Source: CAZYPB01 sp964649265 (GTDB taxonomy: Archaea; Micrarchaeota; Micrarchaeia; Burarchaeales; JAKAKT01). From it: DNA of 13,141 bases. The DNA is taken from assembly GCA_964649265.1 (NCBI GenBank), contig CAZYPB010000031.1:1-13141 (forward strand), in the 5' to 3' direction. Below are positions 1-7,326 of the stretch, in pieces (positions within the stretch are counted from its first letter, which is position 1; every line of letters begins with the position of its first letter). A program made the position numbers and the translations under genes. Below the pieces are notes generated by a model. The model was not told where the DNA came from, did not search any database, and worked only from the letters and a program-made list of their open reading frames with translations.

Positions 1-1
1 G

Positions 2-154
2 TGCTGTGGAACCAATTACTGCTCGCACAGAGGAACGCCCGGAAACCCAAATGATGACACATGTGCCTCATGTGAGGGGCCCTCTTCTCCATGCGATTCT
101 GATTTCTGGTGCTGCTCAGGCACATGTATCGGTTCGCCACTAAGGTGCACTTAA
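2..154 (+). CDS. Cysteine-rich, knottin-like protein, C-terminal part (5' end outside window)
   Basis: This open frame enters from the left edge and ends at TAA 152-154, giving 50 residues, ten of them cysteine. The last 26 residues have the spacing C-x6-C-x5-CC-x3-C-x6-C (Cys24, 31, 37, 38, 42, 49). That is the cysteine framework of inhibitor cystine knots such as omega-conotoxins. The first part (CC-x4-C-x13-C; Cys1, 2, 7, 21) looks like the end of a preceding, similar unit, so the complete protein may hold tandem disulfide-rich repeats. Other residues are mostly Gly, Ser, Pro, Thr, Asn and Asp, as in secreted proteins. A secreted or surface location is inferred, since no signal peptide lies in the window. 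The stop overlaps the helicase stop in a shared TTAA (151-154). GC is about 54% by my count, above the neighbouring genes. Function unknown. Confidence 0.6.
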   Translation, partial: CCGTNYCSHRGTPGNPNDDTCASCEGPSSPCDSDFWCCSGTCIGSPLRCT

Positions 155-2895
155 ACACTCCAGTACCTTTTTGTTTTTATGAATTTTTTCTGAGCTTCCA
201 ATAGATCTATTAAAAGAAGGTCTTCGTTCTGGTGTATTTTCTGAAGAACTCTGGAAGCAGTCTCTGCCCCAACACCATAAACAGAAAGTGCAATTGCCCC
301 TCTTCTCCCATATGCATCCATCAAACTCGCTTTTCTCATTAGTTCAATTACTGCTTTCCTCTCTTCTTTTGTTCTCTTTGCTTTCGCCTTCTTTAGGGCT
401 TTCTCCTCTCTTTCGTTTGAAAGTGCAATAAGTGAACTGCCGCAGTGCTCGCACTTCACCTTTTTTCCAAAGCTTTCCAGTTTCTTGTAAGCCAATTTAC
501 CGCAATATGTACATACCATTCTCACATTCTTTTTCAGAAGGCCCTTTTTGAATGCTTTCAGAACCTCGGAAGTGGGCTCAAGAGGAGAGATTAACTCGGA
601 TGTGCTTATCCTAACAACCGCTGCTTTCCCAAGCGGAGAGAGTTCGGGCACATCCTTTGAAATAATATTTATTCTTCCATTCCTTATTCCCAAAAGAAGT
701 TTATTGCAAACCTCAACATCCAAATAATTCTCAAACATTTCCCTCATAGTTTCTTGGTAAATTGGGGTTTTAATCATATATTTAACAAACCTGGGGCCTA
801 TTCTCGCATCCTCTGTGAATGCACCAAAAGCTCTTCCTACATGCAAGAATTTATACATGAAAAGAGACGAGCGCGCAATGCTGTTCTCAAGAACCCCCCG
901 AGCATTCCCCAATTCCCTAATTATCTTCTCAACTTTACTCGCCCTTACAGGAACAGGCAAGAGAAGAGCCACCCTATATGGATCTATCTCTGCTCTTACA
1001 CTTGAACCCAAACTAGAAGTAAGAAGCTCAGCAAGCACTCTCCCAAAAGCTTCGTTTCCCTTAGAACCAAGGCATGTGTGGATAACAACTGTGTTCTCAC
1101 AGCTCTCAATGTAAACTAGTTTCTCATGCGGCAGTTGCATCTGCTGGGAAAGTTTTCTATTAACTTTCTTAAGGCATTCAGAATCAGTCCCCTCTAACTC
1201 TTCCCCTTTAACTACTCTTGTCCTTAGTTCTCCAACTTTCTGCGCAACCCAGAAAGGAACAGGTATCTCCTCCCCAATCCAATCAGGAACTGCTGATTCA
1301 AAACTACCGGAGGGTTCAACAACAACCTCCTCCTCATTTATATCAAGAACTCTCCAGGGAACTCCCTTTGTAATGAACGCACTTCCCCTTTCAAGTGTGC
1401 TTGCAAATATCTCGTCTAAATTGGATATCAATCTGTTTGTTGCAGCATTTCTAACTGGTATTTTCTTCTGCTTAGGTATCATACTTAGATTACCGAAATA
1501 ATACTCGAATGTATTACTGCTTTTCGAAAGAATTTTTTCTTCCCCGAGCCACAAGCACCTCTGGGGTTTAAGCTGATTTGCAACAGAATAAACTTCATCA
1601 AGTGAAATTTTCAGATAAGGGCCTGCCCTTCTTATTACTTCAAATGCCTTCTCAATATGAATTGAGTTCCAATCCATCACAAGCCCAACAAGCTGATGCG
1701 CCATCACATCCAGAGCACTGTTCTGCATATCGTTTCTCTCAATCTCCCCATCTAACATCCCTTCTCTTATTGCAACTGCCTCAAGTATATCATCCGAATC
1801 ACTTGCAACAACAACTCCTTTGGGTTTCTTTCCAATAGCATGCCCGCTTCTCCCAACTCTCTGAATGATTCTGCTAACCTGCCTCGGAGACATGTACTGG
1901 ACAACAAGATCAACATCACCTATATCCATCCCCAACTCAAGAGAGGAGGTTGCAATCAGTCCCTTCAATTTCCCAGATTTGAACTGCTTCTCCATCTCTA
2001 TTCTCTCATCCCTGGAAAGGGAACCATGGTGAACAGCTATTTTCCCAACCTTTTCTCCCAACTCTTTCTCAAGCATCCTCATTCTGGAAGCAAGTATCTC
2101 CCCCACTTTTCTAGTATTAACGAAGAGAAGGGTTGCTTTGTGTTCCATGCATAGTTCATGCAATCTAACAAGCCTTGCAACAGACCCCTTATCAAGCGAA
2201 AGCCTTTCAGCCATTTCAGAGTATTTCTCAAGAGAACGCGGGCACTCTATTTTTACATTCATCTCTCTTTTATTCTCAGTGTTAACTATCTCATGGGCTC
2301 TATTACCAAAAAGATATTTTGCTACTTTCCCCGGGTCCCCAACAGTTGCACTCAAGCCTATTCTCTGAAACTCCTTTCCCCTTTTCTGCAAAAGCCTCTC
2401 AAGTGCAATTGCAAGTTGCGCTCCCCTTTTGTCTGAAAATAACTCGTGCACCTCATCAATAATAACGTGCTCAACATTCTCTAATGCTTTTCCCATTACC
2501 TTTGAAGGAAGAAGAGCCTGGAGCGTCTCAGGGGTTGTTACCATAACCTGTGGCGGGGTTTTCGCCTGCCTGCTTCTCTCACTCCGCTTTGTATCCCCAT
2601 GCCTTACAGAAACAGTTATCCCTATTTGAGAGCACCACCATTCAGTTCTCTCAACCATATCTCTGTTAAGCGCCCTAAGCGGAGTTATGTAGAGTATCTT
2701 AACTCCCTTCCCCTCAATTTTACTTAGAAGGGGAAGAAGAGCGGCCTCTGTTTTGCCCCAGCCAGTAGGAGCAATGATAAGAACATTCTTACCAAAGCCC
2801 ACTTTGGGCATAGAGATTTTCTGTATGTCCGTAAGACTAGTGAAACCCTTTACCTTCATTAGAGAGATTAGTCTCTTGGAAAGTATCTGTTGCAT
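151..2895 (-). CDS. lhr: Lhr-like superfamily 2 ATP-dependent helicase
   Basis: This is a 914-residue SF2 helicase of the Lhr family, expected to unwind nucleic acid with ATP. Visible motifs in order: Q-like LTDIQK (21-26), Walker A APTGWGKT (42-49), TPLRAL (71-76), TPETL (121-125), DEVH box (147-150), SATVG (182-186), FVNTRK (258-263), ATSSLELGMDIG (315-326) and QRVGRSGH (345-352). The central part is the usual Lhr winged-helix and beta-barrel region. A four-cysteine zinc-binding site follows (CTYC 795-798, CEHC 815-818). Near the C-terminus is a segment resembling a helix-hairpin-helix (GVGAETASRVL, 874-884). The length suits a complete archaeal Lhr. The ATG start has AGGTG (plus-strand 2901-2905) five bases upstream. 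It lies 18 bases after the winged-helix gene, probably in one operon. Walker A has Trp where Ser or Thr is common. DNA repair or RNA handling are both possible roles. Confidence 0.93.
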   Translation of the reverse strand: MQQILSKRLISLMKVKGFTSLTDIQKISMPKVGFGKNVLIIAPTGWGKTEAALLPLLSKIEGKGVKILYITPLRALNRDMVERTEWWCSQIGITVSVRHGDTKRSERSRQAKTPPQVMVTTPETLQALLPSKVMGKALENVEHVIIDEVHELFSDKRGAQLAIALERLLQKRGKEFQRIGLSATVGDPGKVAKYLFGNRAHEIVNTENKREMNVKIECPRSLEKYSEMAERLSLDKGSVARLVRLHELCMEHKATLLFVNTRKVGEILASRMRMLEKELGEKVGKIAVHHGSLSRDERIEMEKQFKSGKLKGLIATSSLELGMDIGDVDLVVQYMSPRQVSRIIQRVGRSGHAIGKKPKGVVVASDSDDILEAVAIREGMLDGEIERNDMQNSALDVMAHQLVGLVMDWNSIHIEKAFEVIRRAGPYLKISLDEVYSVANQLKPQRCLWLGEEKILSKSSNTFEYYFGNLSMIPKQKKIPVRNAATNRLISNLDEIFASTLERGSAFITKGVPWRVLDINEEEVVVEPSGSFESAVPDWIGEEIPVPFWVAQKVGELRTRVVKGEELEGTDSECLKKVNRKLSQQMQLPHEKLVYIESCENTVVIHTCLGSKGNEAFGRVLAELLTSSLGSSVRAEIDPYRVALLLPVPVRASKVEKIIRELGNARGVLENSIARSSLFMYKFLHVGRAFGAFTEDARIGPRFVKYMIKTPIYQETMREMFENYLDVEVCNKLLLGIRNGRINIISKDVPELSPLGKAAVVRISTSELISPLEPTSEVLKAFKKGLLKKNVRMVCTYCGKLAYKKLESFGKKVKCEHCGSSLIALSNEREEKALKKAKAKRTKEERKAVIELMRKASLMDAYGRRGAIALSVYGVGAETASRVLQKIHQNEDLLLIDLLEAQKKFIKTKRYWSV

Positions 2896-2900
2896 AATTG

Positions 2901-2905
2901 CACCT
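2901..2905 (-). promoter_or_regulatory. Shine-Dalgarno site of the helicase gene
   Basis: AGGTG on the minus strand, five bases before the ATG at 2895, inside the 18-base gap after the winged-helix gene. It fixes the helicase start and allows translation from a shared transcript. Confidence 0.6.
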
Positions 2906-2913
2906 AGAATACG

Positions 2914-3375
2914 TTACTTGTGCATTCTCTTTAGAATGCCCAACGCTTCCTTTATTTTTGAAAATGCCTCTTTGTTCTTTTGAACATAAACATATTCAAA
3001 ACTTGTCCTTACGTCATTGTCTGAAGCAGATGGCGGCAGCACAAACCTGTATTTACCTTTGCTTCTTTCAAGCAGTCCCTTGTTCTGAAGTACAAGTAGG
3101 TGGTAGCGAAGAGCTTTTTCCTGCGTTTTCTCCTCTCCTTTGTTCATGCTTTCCAGTATCTCATGAACATCTGGTTCCTTCCCCTGAAAGGAGTAATCCA
3201 AAAGTGTCTCGAGAAGAGAAACCATGGTCCTTCTGCTTTCATTGGGGGAGATAAGGCCGGTTGCAAGTGCAAGCCATCTGACAAGTGATTTCTTTGTCAT
3301 CTTAGCGTCATCTGTCAACTGCATATCTCTCATGGTGGTCTCTGAGCGTATTAGTTTGGCTTCAGGCATATCCAT
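2914..3375 (-). CDS. Winged-helix (HTH) domain protein, possible regulator
   Basis: A 153-residue cytosolic protein with no membrane segment. Residues about 47-112 have the pattern of a winged-helix domain: a helix (MVSLLETLLDY), a second helix around VHEILESM, a likely recognition helix (KALRYHLLVLQNKGLLE), then a short wing (KGKYRFV). Such domains usually bind DNA, sometimes RNA, and a transcriptional role is inferred. The remaining C-terminal segment is lysine-rich and helical. It is followed by the helicase gene after 18 bases, so the two are probably co-transcribed. The ATG at 3375 was chosen because a TATA-like element lies upstream at 3404-3415; a second in-frame ATG two codons on is equally possible. 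I do not recognise a named family. Confidence 0.75.
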   Translation of the reverse strand: MDMPEAKLIRSETTMRDMQLTDDAKMTKKSLVRWLALATGLISPNESRRTMVSLLETLLDYSFQGKEPDVHEILESMNKGEEKTQEKALRYHLLVLQNKGLLERSKGKYRFVLPPSASDNDVRTSFEYVYVQKNKEAFSKIKEALGILKRMHK

Positions 3376-3403
3376 ATTCTCACTAAAACTCTTTTAGCAT
3401 CTC

Positions 3404-3415
3404 AACTTAAATAGT
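3404..3415 (-). promoter_or_regulatory. TATA-like box for the winged-helix/helicase operon
   Basis: ACTATTTAAGTT on the minus strand, centred about 35 bases before the ATG at 3375. It shares an 86-base divergent gap with the promoter of the next plus-strand gene. The heptamer CTCAACT occurs twice around it (3401-3407 and 3420-3426), which could be an operator. Confidence 0.4.
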
Positions 3416-3431
3416 TTTCTCAACTGACCCA

Positions 3432-3440
3432 TTTTTATAC
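3432..3440 (+). promoter_or_regulatory. TATA-like box of the first small tandem gene
   Basis: TTTTTATAC, centred about 26 bases before the ATG at 3462. At archaeal spacing this puts the transcript start at or next to the start codon, so the message would be leaderless. Confidence 0.5.
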
Positions 3441-3461
3441 TACTTAAAGCAAAATACTCAC

Positions 3462-3833
3462 ATGGAAGCAGTTGCATCCCCTAGAAAATATGAAACAAGG
3501 ACAGATGGATTAAGGAAGAGGGAGCTATCTCGGAGCGCAGAAGAAAAGAGAAAAGTAACTCTCGAATCCAGGGAAAGAGAAGCAATTGATTTAGCCCAGA
3601 AGATCGCTGGTGCAATAACCAGGAAATCAAAACAAAGAAAACTGACTCCTGATGAGGAACGTTACCTCCAATACGCATATTCTGTACCTACTTCCATAAG
3701 AAAAAAAGGAAAAATACAGGCATGGGCTCTGGATGGTGTTGAAAAGCGATTGGATAAAATAGAATCAGGCCTTCTTAATTCAGATCAAAGATATTTTCAC
3801 AAACCAGATGAATTCAGAAGAGCCCATGAGTAG
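3462..3833 (+). CDS. Small charged protein of unknown function, paralogue of the next gene
   Basis: A 123-residue hydrophilic protein, strongly charged, with no signal peptide or membrane segment, so probably cytosolic. The first 45 residues are rich in Arg, Lys and Glu and look disordered or helical. Residues 61-83 carry the motif L-T-P-D-E-x-R ... T-S-I-R-x-K-G, which recurs without gaps at residues 42-64 of the next gene with 9 of 23 residues identical. The two therefore look like an old tandem duplication. The ATG is supported by the TATA-like box 26 bases upstream. After the TAG stop comes a T-rich stretch that may end the transcript. No known family recognised; nucleic-acid binding is possible from the charge but not shown. 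Confidence 0.75.
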   Translation: MEAVASPRKYETRTDGLRKRELSRSAEEKRKVTLESREREAIDLAQKIAGAITRKSKQRKLTPDEERYLQYAYSVPTSIRKKGKIQAWALDGVEKRLDKIESGLLNSDQRYFHKPDEFRRAHE

Positions 3834-3835
3834 TT

Positions 3836-3850
3836 GGTTTTTTATTCTTT
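3836..3850 (+). terminator. Possible T-rich transcription terminator
   Basis: A T-rich tract containing a run of six or more T directly follows the stop at 3833, as in archaeal oligo-T terminators. No hairpin is evident. Its end runs into the TATA-like box of the next gene. Confidence 0.3.
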
Positions 3851-3855
3851 AAATG
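3847..3855 (+). promoter_or_regulatory. TATA-like box of the second small tandem gene
   Basis: CTTTAAATG, centred about 21 bases before the ATG at 3872. The spacing is a little short but fits a separate, nearly leaderless transcript. Confidence 0.35.
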
Positions 3856-3871
3856 AGCAACATACTTCTTC

Positions 3872-4198
3872 ATGAGGAAACTTACCATTGTTCGCGGAGC
3901 AGAGAAGCATAACTTAGACGAAAGAATAGGTGAAATTCGTCTCTTAGCCAGTTCAATTACCTCTAGACTATTTATTGATGAAATAACCAACAGGCTTTCT
4001 CCAAATGAAAGGAGAATCTACCACCTGGCAAGTAATTGGAGAACAACTATAAAGTGGAAAGGAGAGCCCAATAGGAGAAGAGTGGAAGACATGATTGCTG
4101 TTTTAGATGAATTCAAAAGAGAGAACCCAAAACGCTTTGAGCGCATCCGCGCTGGCTTCGGAAGAGGCATGTACGGGATATCTCTAGGCGGACAATGA
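3872..4198 (+). CDS. Small charged protein of unknown function, paralogue of the preceding gene
   Basis: A 108-residue basic, mainly helical protein with no signal peptide or membrane segment. Residues 42-64 (L-S-P-N-E-R-R ... T-T-I-K-x-K-G) align without gaps with residues 61-83 of the preceding gene, and the following helix (EDMIAVLDEF) aligns with its EKRLDKI region. The N-terminus lacks the long charged extension of the first copy. The C-terminal tail is glycine- and arginine-rich (AGFGRGMYG). The gap to the upstream gene is 38 bases and holds its own TATA-like box. Retention of two diverged copies side by side suggests related but distinct roles. Function not recognised. Confidence 0.75.
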   Translation: MRKLTIVRGAEKHNLDERIGEIRLLASSITSRLFIDEITNRLSPNERRIYHLASNWRTTIKWKGEPNRRRVEDMIAVLDEFKRENPKRFERIRAGFGRGMYGISLGGQ

Positions 4199-4205
4199 AG
4201 AAAGG

Positions 4206-4214
4206 AATTTAAAC
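4206..4214 (+). promoter_or_regulatory. TATA-like box of the beta-rich small protein gene
   Basis: AATTTAAAC shortly after the stop at 4198. It predicts a transcript start near 4235, about 50-60 bases before the TTG and ATG start candidates and just before an upstream stretch of the same open frame. Confidence 0.4.
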
Positions 4215-4283
4215 AGTCATGTGTAACATCTCTTTGGTGGTTTTCTGGGTTTTAGGATATCTCCGCGTTTCTATCCAATAAGA

Positions 4284-4610
4284 TTGGGAGCATATATGCG
4301 AAGCGAGGTAGAGCTCTCAATAGAAATAGAAAACCAAGGAGAGCAGTCCTGCTGGGTGGAATGCGATGTAATTGTTCCGGATGCTATATCACTTGCTCCT
4401 GAAAGGGAACTTTCAAAGGGAAGGATACGTGTCGGAATAATAAACCCCTCTGAAAACTTAACTGGAAAATGCAAAATATATTCTGGAGCAAAGACATACC
4501 CTGATGTTTACGACCTGAAGCTTGTTGTTTATGGTTTTGGGAAGGATGGAGCAATACTACAAAGGGACGAGAAGAAAACAGAACTCCGTTGCGAGCATCT
4601 AGGAAGATGA
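4284..4610 (+). CDS. Small beta-rich protein, possibly immunoglobulin-like fold; start uncertain
   Basis: About 108 residues with alternating hydrophobic and polar segments (VELSIEIENQ, CWVECDVIVP, RIRVGIINPS, DVYDLKLVVYG), typical of a beta-sandwich. Four cysteines are present, and no membrane segment is seen. Fold assignment is by pattern only. The coordinates use the TTG at 4284. An ATG at 4296 has GGGAG (4285-4289) six bases upstream and may be the real start. The frame is open back to 4227, and the upstream residues (RISPRFYPI) look like another strand of the same domain, so the true start may lie further upstream at a non-standard codon. The 3' end overlaps that of the convergent membrane protein by 12 bases. 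Function unknown. Confidence 0.65.
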   Translation: MGAYMRSEVELSIEIENQGEQSCWVECDVIVPDAISLAPERELSKGRIRVGIINPSENLTGKCKIYSGAKTYPDVYDLKLVVYGFGKDGAILQRDEKKTELRCEHLGR

Positions 4611-5390
4611 TTCCCTTTTCTCATACTCTATTTTCGCTTTTTTCTTTCTTCTAATTCTTTTTACTCCTAACCAAATGACCCCAGATAACACGAACAAGAG
4701 GGAGAGGGTAAGTTGCAGAAGAGCTCCTTCCCATACGAAATAAAGAGCTGCAGGAACACTTCCCATAAGAATTAGTTCAGAGAAATCTGCTGGATTGTAA
4801 TTCAGCAGAAACCAGAAACCGAAAACAGATGCAATAACCCCAATAAGGACAAATACCTCCCCAACTCCCCTAACATAGGAGGCAATGATGTGCTCTTTAC
4901 CCATAAGATTCCATGCGGAAAATACAATGTGCCAATCATGGTTCTCAGTACTCATGTCATTATGCTGCCCAAGCAGTGCTCCAAAATAAGAAGTTTCTCC
5001 CCACGGGTTGCCTGCACTTTCCATGTACGCAGCAGTCCAGGGCATTGCAGAACCCATGCAAGCAAGGAATATGAAAGCAAGAACAGCTCCTCTTTTCTTT
5101 CTTGCAAAGTATATAACAGCAACAAGTGGATTCAGGTATTCAAACAATGTTCCGCCCAGAGCACCAATCACCCCATCCCCTCCACTCAACAAATGGAAAA
5201 GAGGGTGCCCCACTTCATGAATTGCAACTGAAACTCCCTGGTAAAGGTTAATTGGAAAGCCGAATATCCCAAAACTTATTGGAACCAAGAAAAGAAGGAA
5301 GAATGTTCCTGTTGTTGCTATGGAAAGCTCATACTTAGAGCTCTCAAGTTTCTTTTTCTCTTCCTCATGCTCTAAATCAAGGTCTTCCAT
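4599..5390 (-). CDS. Integral membrane protein with HEXXH zinc motif, M50-like putative metallopeptidase
   Basis: A 263-residue protein with a charged cytosolic N-terminus (1-20) and about six hydrophobic segments (near 25-47, 86-96, 101-122, 172-196, 206-220, 224-244). A lysine/arginine-rich C-terminal tail is probably also cytosolic. HEVGH (58-62) sits in a membrane-associated stretch as in site-2-type zinc peptidases. A second conserved-looking motif, HDWH (151-154), may supply another metal ligand. The layout HEVGHPLF, then GGTL (79-82), then HDW resembles uncharacterised bacterial membrane proteins annotated as M50-like. That link is from memory and should be treated as tentative. Substrate unknown. 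It is convergent with the upstream small gene (12-base overlap) and divergent from the histidine phosphatase gene. Confidence 0.75.
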   Translation of the reverse strand: MEDLDLEHEEEKKKLESSKYELSIATTGTFFLLFLVPISFGIFGFPINLYQGVSVAIHEVGHPLFHLLSGGDGVIGALGGTLFEYLNPLVAVIYFARKKRGAVLAFIFLACMGSAMPWTAAYMESAGNPWGETSYFGALLGQHNDMSTENHDWHIVFSAWNLMGKEHIIASYVRGVGEVFVLIGVIASVFGFWFLLNYNPADFSELILMGSVPAALYFVWEGALLQLTLSLLFVLSGVIWLGVKRIRRKKKAKIEYEKRESSS

Positions 5391-5396
5391 AAATAA

Positions 5397-5408
5397 TCTA
5401 TAAATAAT
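5397..5408 (+). promoter_or_regulatory. TATA-like box of the histidine phosphatase gene
   Basis: TCTATAAATAAT, centred about 27 bases before the ATG at 5429, predicting a leaderless message. The divergent membrane protein gene starts at 5390. Its own promoter would have to be another A/T element in this gap, perhaps near 5411-5420. Confidence 0.5.
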
Positions 5409-5428
5409 CCACCATTAAAAACCTATAT

Positions 5429-6037
5429 ATGCGACTGTTTGTAATACGCCACGCACAGACTGAGTATAACAGTAGAAAACTCATTCAGGGAAAAATAGAT
5501 TCAACTCTCACAGAACTTGGAAAATCTCAGGCAGAAGGTTTGGCGGAAGAGCTCAAAAACATACTAATTGACAACATATTCTCAAGCCCTATGCTGAGAA
5601 CATACACCACCGCGCTTTCAATAGCAACCCCCCACAGGTTGCCAGTTGTTAAAACTCCTTCCCTATTGGAAAGAAACTACGGAATCTACGAAGGAAAACC
5701 GATGCCCGAAACCAAGATGGCACACCCTGAATATTTCTCGGATTACCCAAAACTCGATTACAATGTAAAACCCCCAGAAGGTGAAAGCATAAACGAGGTT
5801 TACAGGAGAGTTAATGGCTTTGTTGAGAAACTAAAAGTGAATCTCCCAGAAAGAACGATAGTTCTTGTTGCTCATGGAATCGTCAATAAAATAATTGTCT
5901 CTAGTTTAATTGATGGGAATCTAAAGAAGATGGGCACTTACAAACAAAAAAACGCATGCATAAATGAGTTAGAAATAGTAAACGGAAAAGCAAAGGCAAT
6001 TAGGTTGAATTACACAGACCATCTTACTTCAGAATGA
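5429..6037 (+). CDS. Histidine phosphatase family protein (phosphoglycerate mutase-like)
   Basis: A 202-residue cytosolic enzyme of the histidine phosphatase superfamily. It carries the signature IRHAQTEYN (6-14) with catalytic His8 and the phosphate-pocket Arg7. Arg57 in SSPMLRT, Glu81 in LERNYGIYEG (the usual acid residue) and His149 in VAHG complete the expected active site. The PPEGES segment (115-120) is also typical. The family moves or removes phosphoryl groups through a phosphohistidine; members range from cofactor-dependent phosphoglycerate mutase to phosphatases of small metabolites. Length and motifs suit a broad alpha-ribazole-phosphatase or GpmB-like member, and the substrate cannot be read from the sequence. 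The stop overlaps the convergent aminotransferase-like gene by 14 bases. Confidence 0.9.
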   Translation: MRLFVIRHAQTEYNSRKLIQGKIDSTLTELGKSQAEGLAEELKNILIDNIFSSPMLRTYTTALSIATPHRLPVVKTPSLLERNYGIYEGKPMPETKMAHPEYFSDYPKLDYNVKPPEGESINEVYRRVNGFVEKLKVNLPERTIVLVAHGIVNKIIVSSLIDGNLKKMGTYKQKNACINELEIVNGKAKAIRLNYTDHLTSE

Positions 6038-7295
6038 ATCCCCTGTATGTTTGCATCTGCTCGCGTATTCTCTTTCTTGCCCCTCTCTGTAGTTTCGGTG
6101 GATTCAGTGTTCGCAATATCATCCGTTTCTCTGCAAACCCCCCAAGATCATCTGAAGTTACTTTCCACTCACTTCCCTTTTTCTGCTCCAAAAGCCTCGC
6201 TCTTACCCTATCCAAATAAGCAGTATCCTCAGTATGAAGAATCTTGTCCAACCTTAACCAGAAATCCCCGTGTTTCTGACTTCCCCCCATAACTTCCGAG
6301 TATTCGCCCATCAGTTTTCCCAGAACAGCGTTAGTTGAGCTTGGGATGTCGATTCTCTTTACCCCATCGAGCACACCATCTGCAACAATGACGCAGTCTA
6401 TGGGAACTCCACCTGCAGCATTTCCGCACATGAAAAATGCATCCGCGTTCTTCAGATCCTTTGGTTCAAAATCCTCTCTCCTAACCACAAGACCATTTGT
6501 TTCTGCAATCCTCTCAAACACTTGCATTGTAAAACCAGGGAGACAGCCACTTTCAACAGGCGGGGTTACAAATGTGTTTCCTCTTATTAAACCAAGGTTC
6601 TCAGCACTTCCTTCATTCATAACTCCATTTCTTGTGAAAAGAACTTCCATGCAACCCGGGTGTTCCACAAGGCATCTTGCTTTTTCTCTCCCAGGGAATT
6701 GATAATTAGGAGCAACCTTAAGTGTTGGTAATGTTAAGTCTCTTTCCTTATCAGTCAAATAGACGCTGACACCTGCTGCAAGCTTTTTTCCAAAATAGGA
6801 TGGGAATGGGATTGTTATAGTTCCAACAACAACAGTATTCTCCCTTTTGTTTCCAATTAAGTTCTGACCCACACCAATACTCTCTCCTCTAATTAAGTGA
6901 ACAAATGGTCGTACATAAACGGTCTTTACAGGTTCTCCGTTGTAAGTGATTCCACTGTTATACCGGTTCAAGCGTGAAATTCTCGCAAGTGCAATTGTAA
7001 GGTTCTCTATATCGATTTTTCCATATCCAAGCTCCTGGCTGGATGCATCCATTCTCATTAAATTTAACTGATAGTGGAATGCAGATGTAACTGTATCTCT
7101 TCCTTCCTGTACTCTATCTATCCTAGCTCCTTCGAATATCAACTCAGCATATTGCACAGAGGGGGATAACATGCTCACTGATGCATCAGAAAGAGTTCCA
7201 ACAGTTTCTGTTCCAATAATGAAAAAAGTACTATCGTACTCACTGAATCTCCTTTTACTCATTTCATCGATGATATCTATTCTTGTAGAAGCCAT
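6024..7295 (-). CDS. Fold-type IV PLP enzyme, branched-chain aminotransferase-like
   Basis: A 423-residue protein with the core of the class IV aminotransferase / aminodeoxychorismate lyase family. Numbering here counts one residue more because it includes a possible TTG codon at 7298. FEGAR (55-59) matches the N-terminal family motif. LKVAPNYQ (193-200) holds the likely PLP lysine, Lys194. NEGSAENLGLI (228-238) matches the EGSGEN motif, and PGFTMQVF (254-261) and CGNAAGGVPI (291-300) follow. The family transfers amino groups using PLP. Length exceeds the roughly 300 residues of IlvE because of N- and C-terminal extensions, and Asn293 stands where Thr is usual, so the substrate may differ. 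I chose ATG 7295 because a G-rich Shine-Dalgarno-like run ends four bases upstream. Confidence 0.82.
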   Translation of the reverse strand: MASTRIDIIDEMSKRRFSEYDSTFFIIGTETVGTLSDASVSMLSPSVQYAELIFEGARIDRVQEGRDTVTSAFHYQLNLMRMDASSQELGYGKIDIENLTIALARISRLNRYNSGITYNGEPVKTVYVRPFVHLIRGESIGVGQNLIGNKRENTVVVGTITIPFPSYFGKKLAAGVSVYLTDKERDLTLPTLKVAPNYQFPGREKARCLVEHPGCMEVLFTRNGVMNEGSAENLGLIRGNTFVTPPVESGCLPGFTMQVFERIAETNGLVVRREDFEPKDLKNADAFFMCGNAAGGVPIDCVIVADGVLDGVKRIDIPSSTNAVLGKLMGEYSEVMGGSQKHGDFWLRLDKILHTEDTAYLDRVRARLLEQKKGSEWKVTSDDLGGFAEKRMILRTLNPPKLQRGARKRIREQMQTYRGFILK

Positions 7296-7326
7296 CAATA
7301 CCCCCCAACAGTTCTAAGAACAAGTC

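Noticed and set aside
51..102. Possible C/D box small RNA (ATGATGA at 51-57, CTGA near 99)
   Set aside because: No convincing internal boxes or terminal stem, and the stretch is explained by the cysteine-rich frame.
59..127. Ten-base inverted repeat ACATGTGCCT / AGGCACATGT
   Set aside because: It lies inside the cysteine-rich coding frame and the 49-base loop has no further pairing, so it is probably a by-product of repeated Thr-Cys codons.
754..2629. Several plus-strand open frames opposite the helicase gene
   Set aside because: They are antisense shadows of a well-conserved helicase with all motifs, and show no coherent protein pattern.
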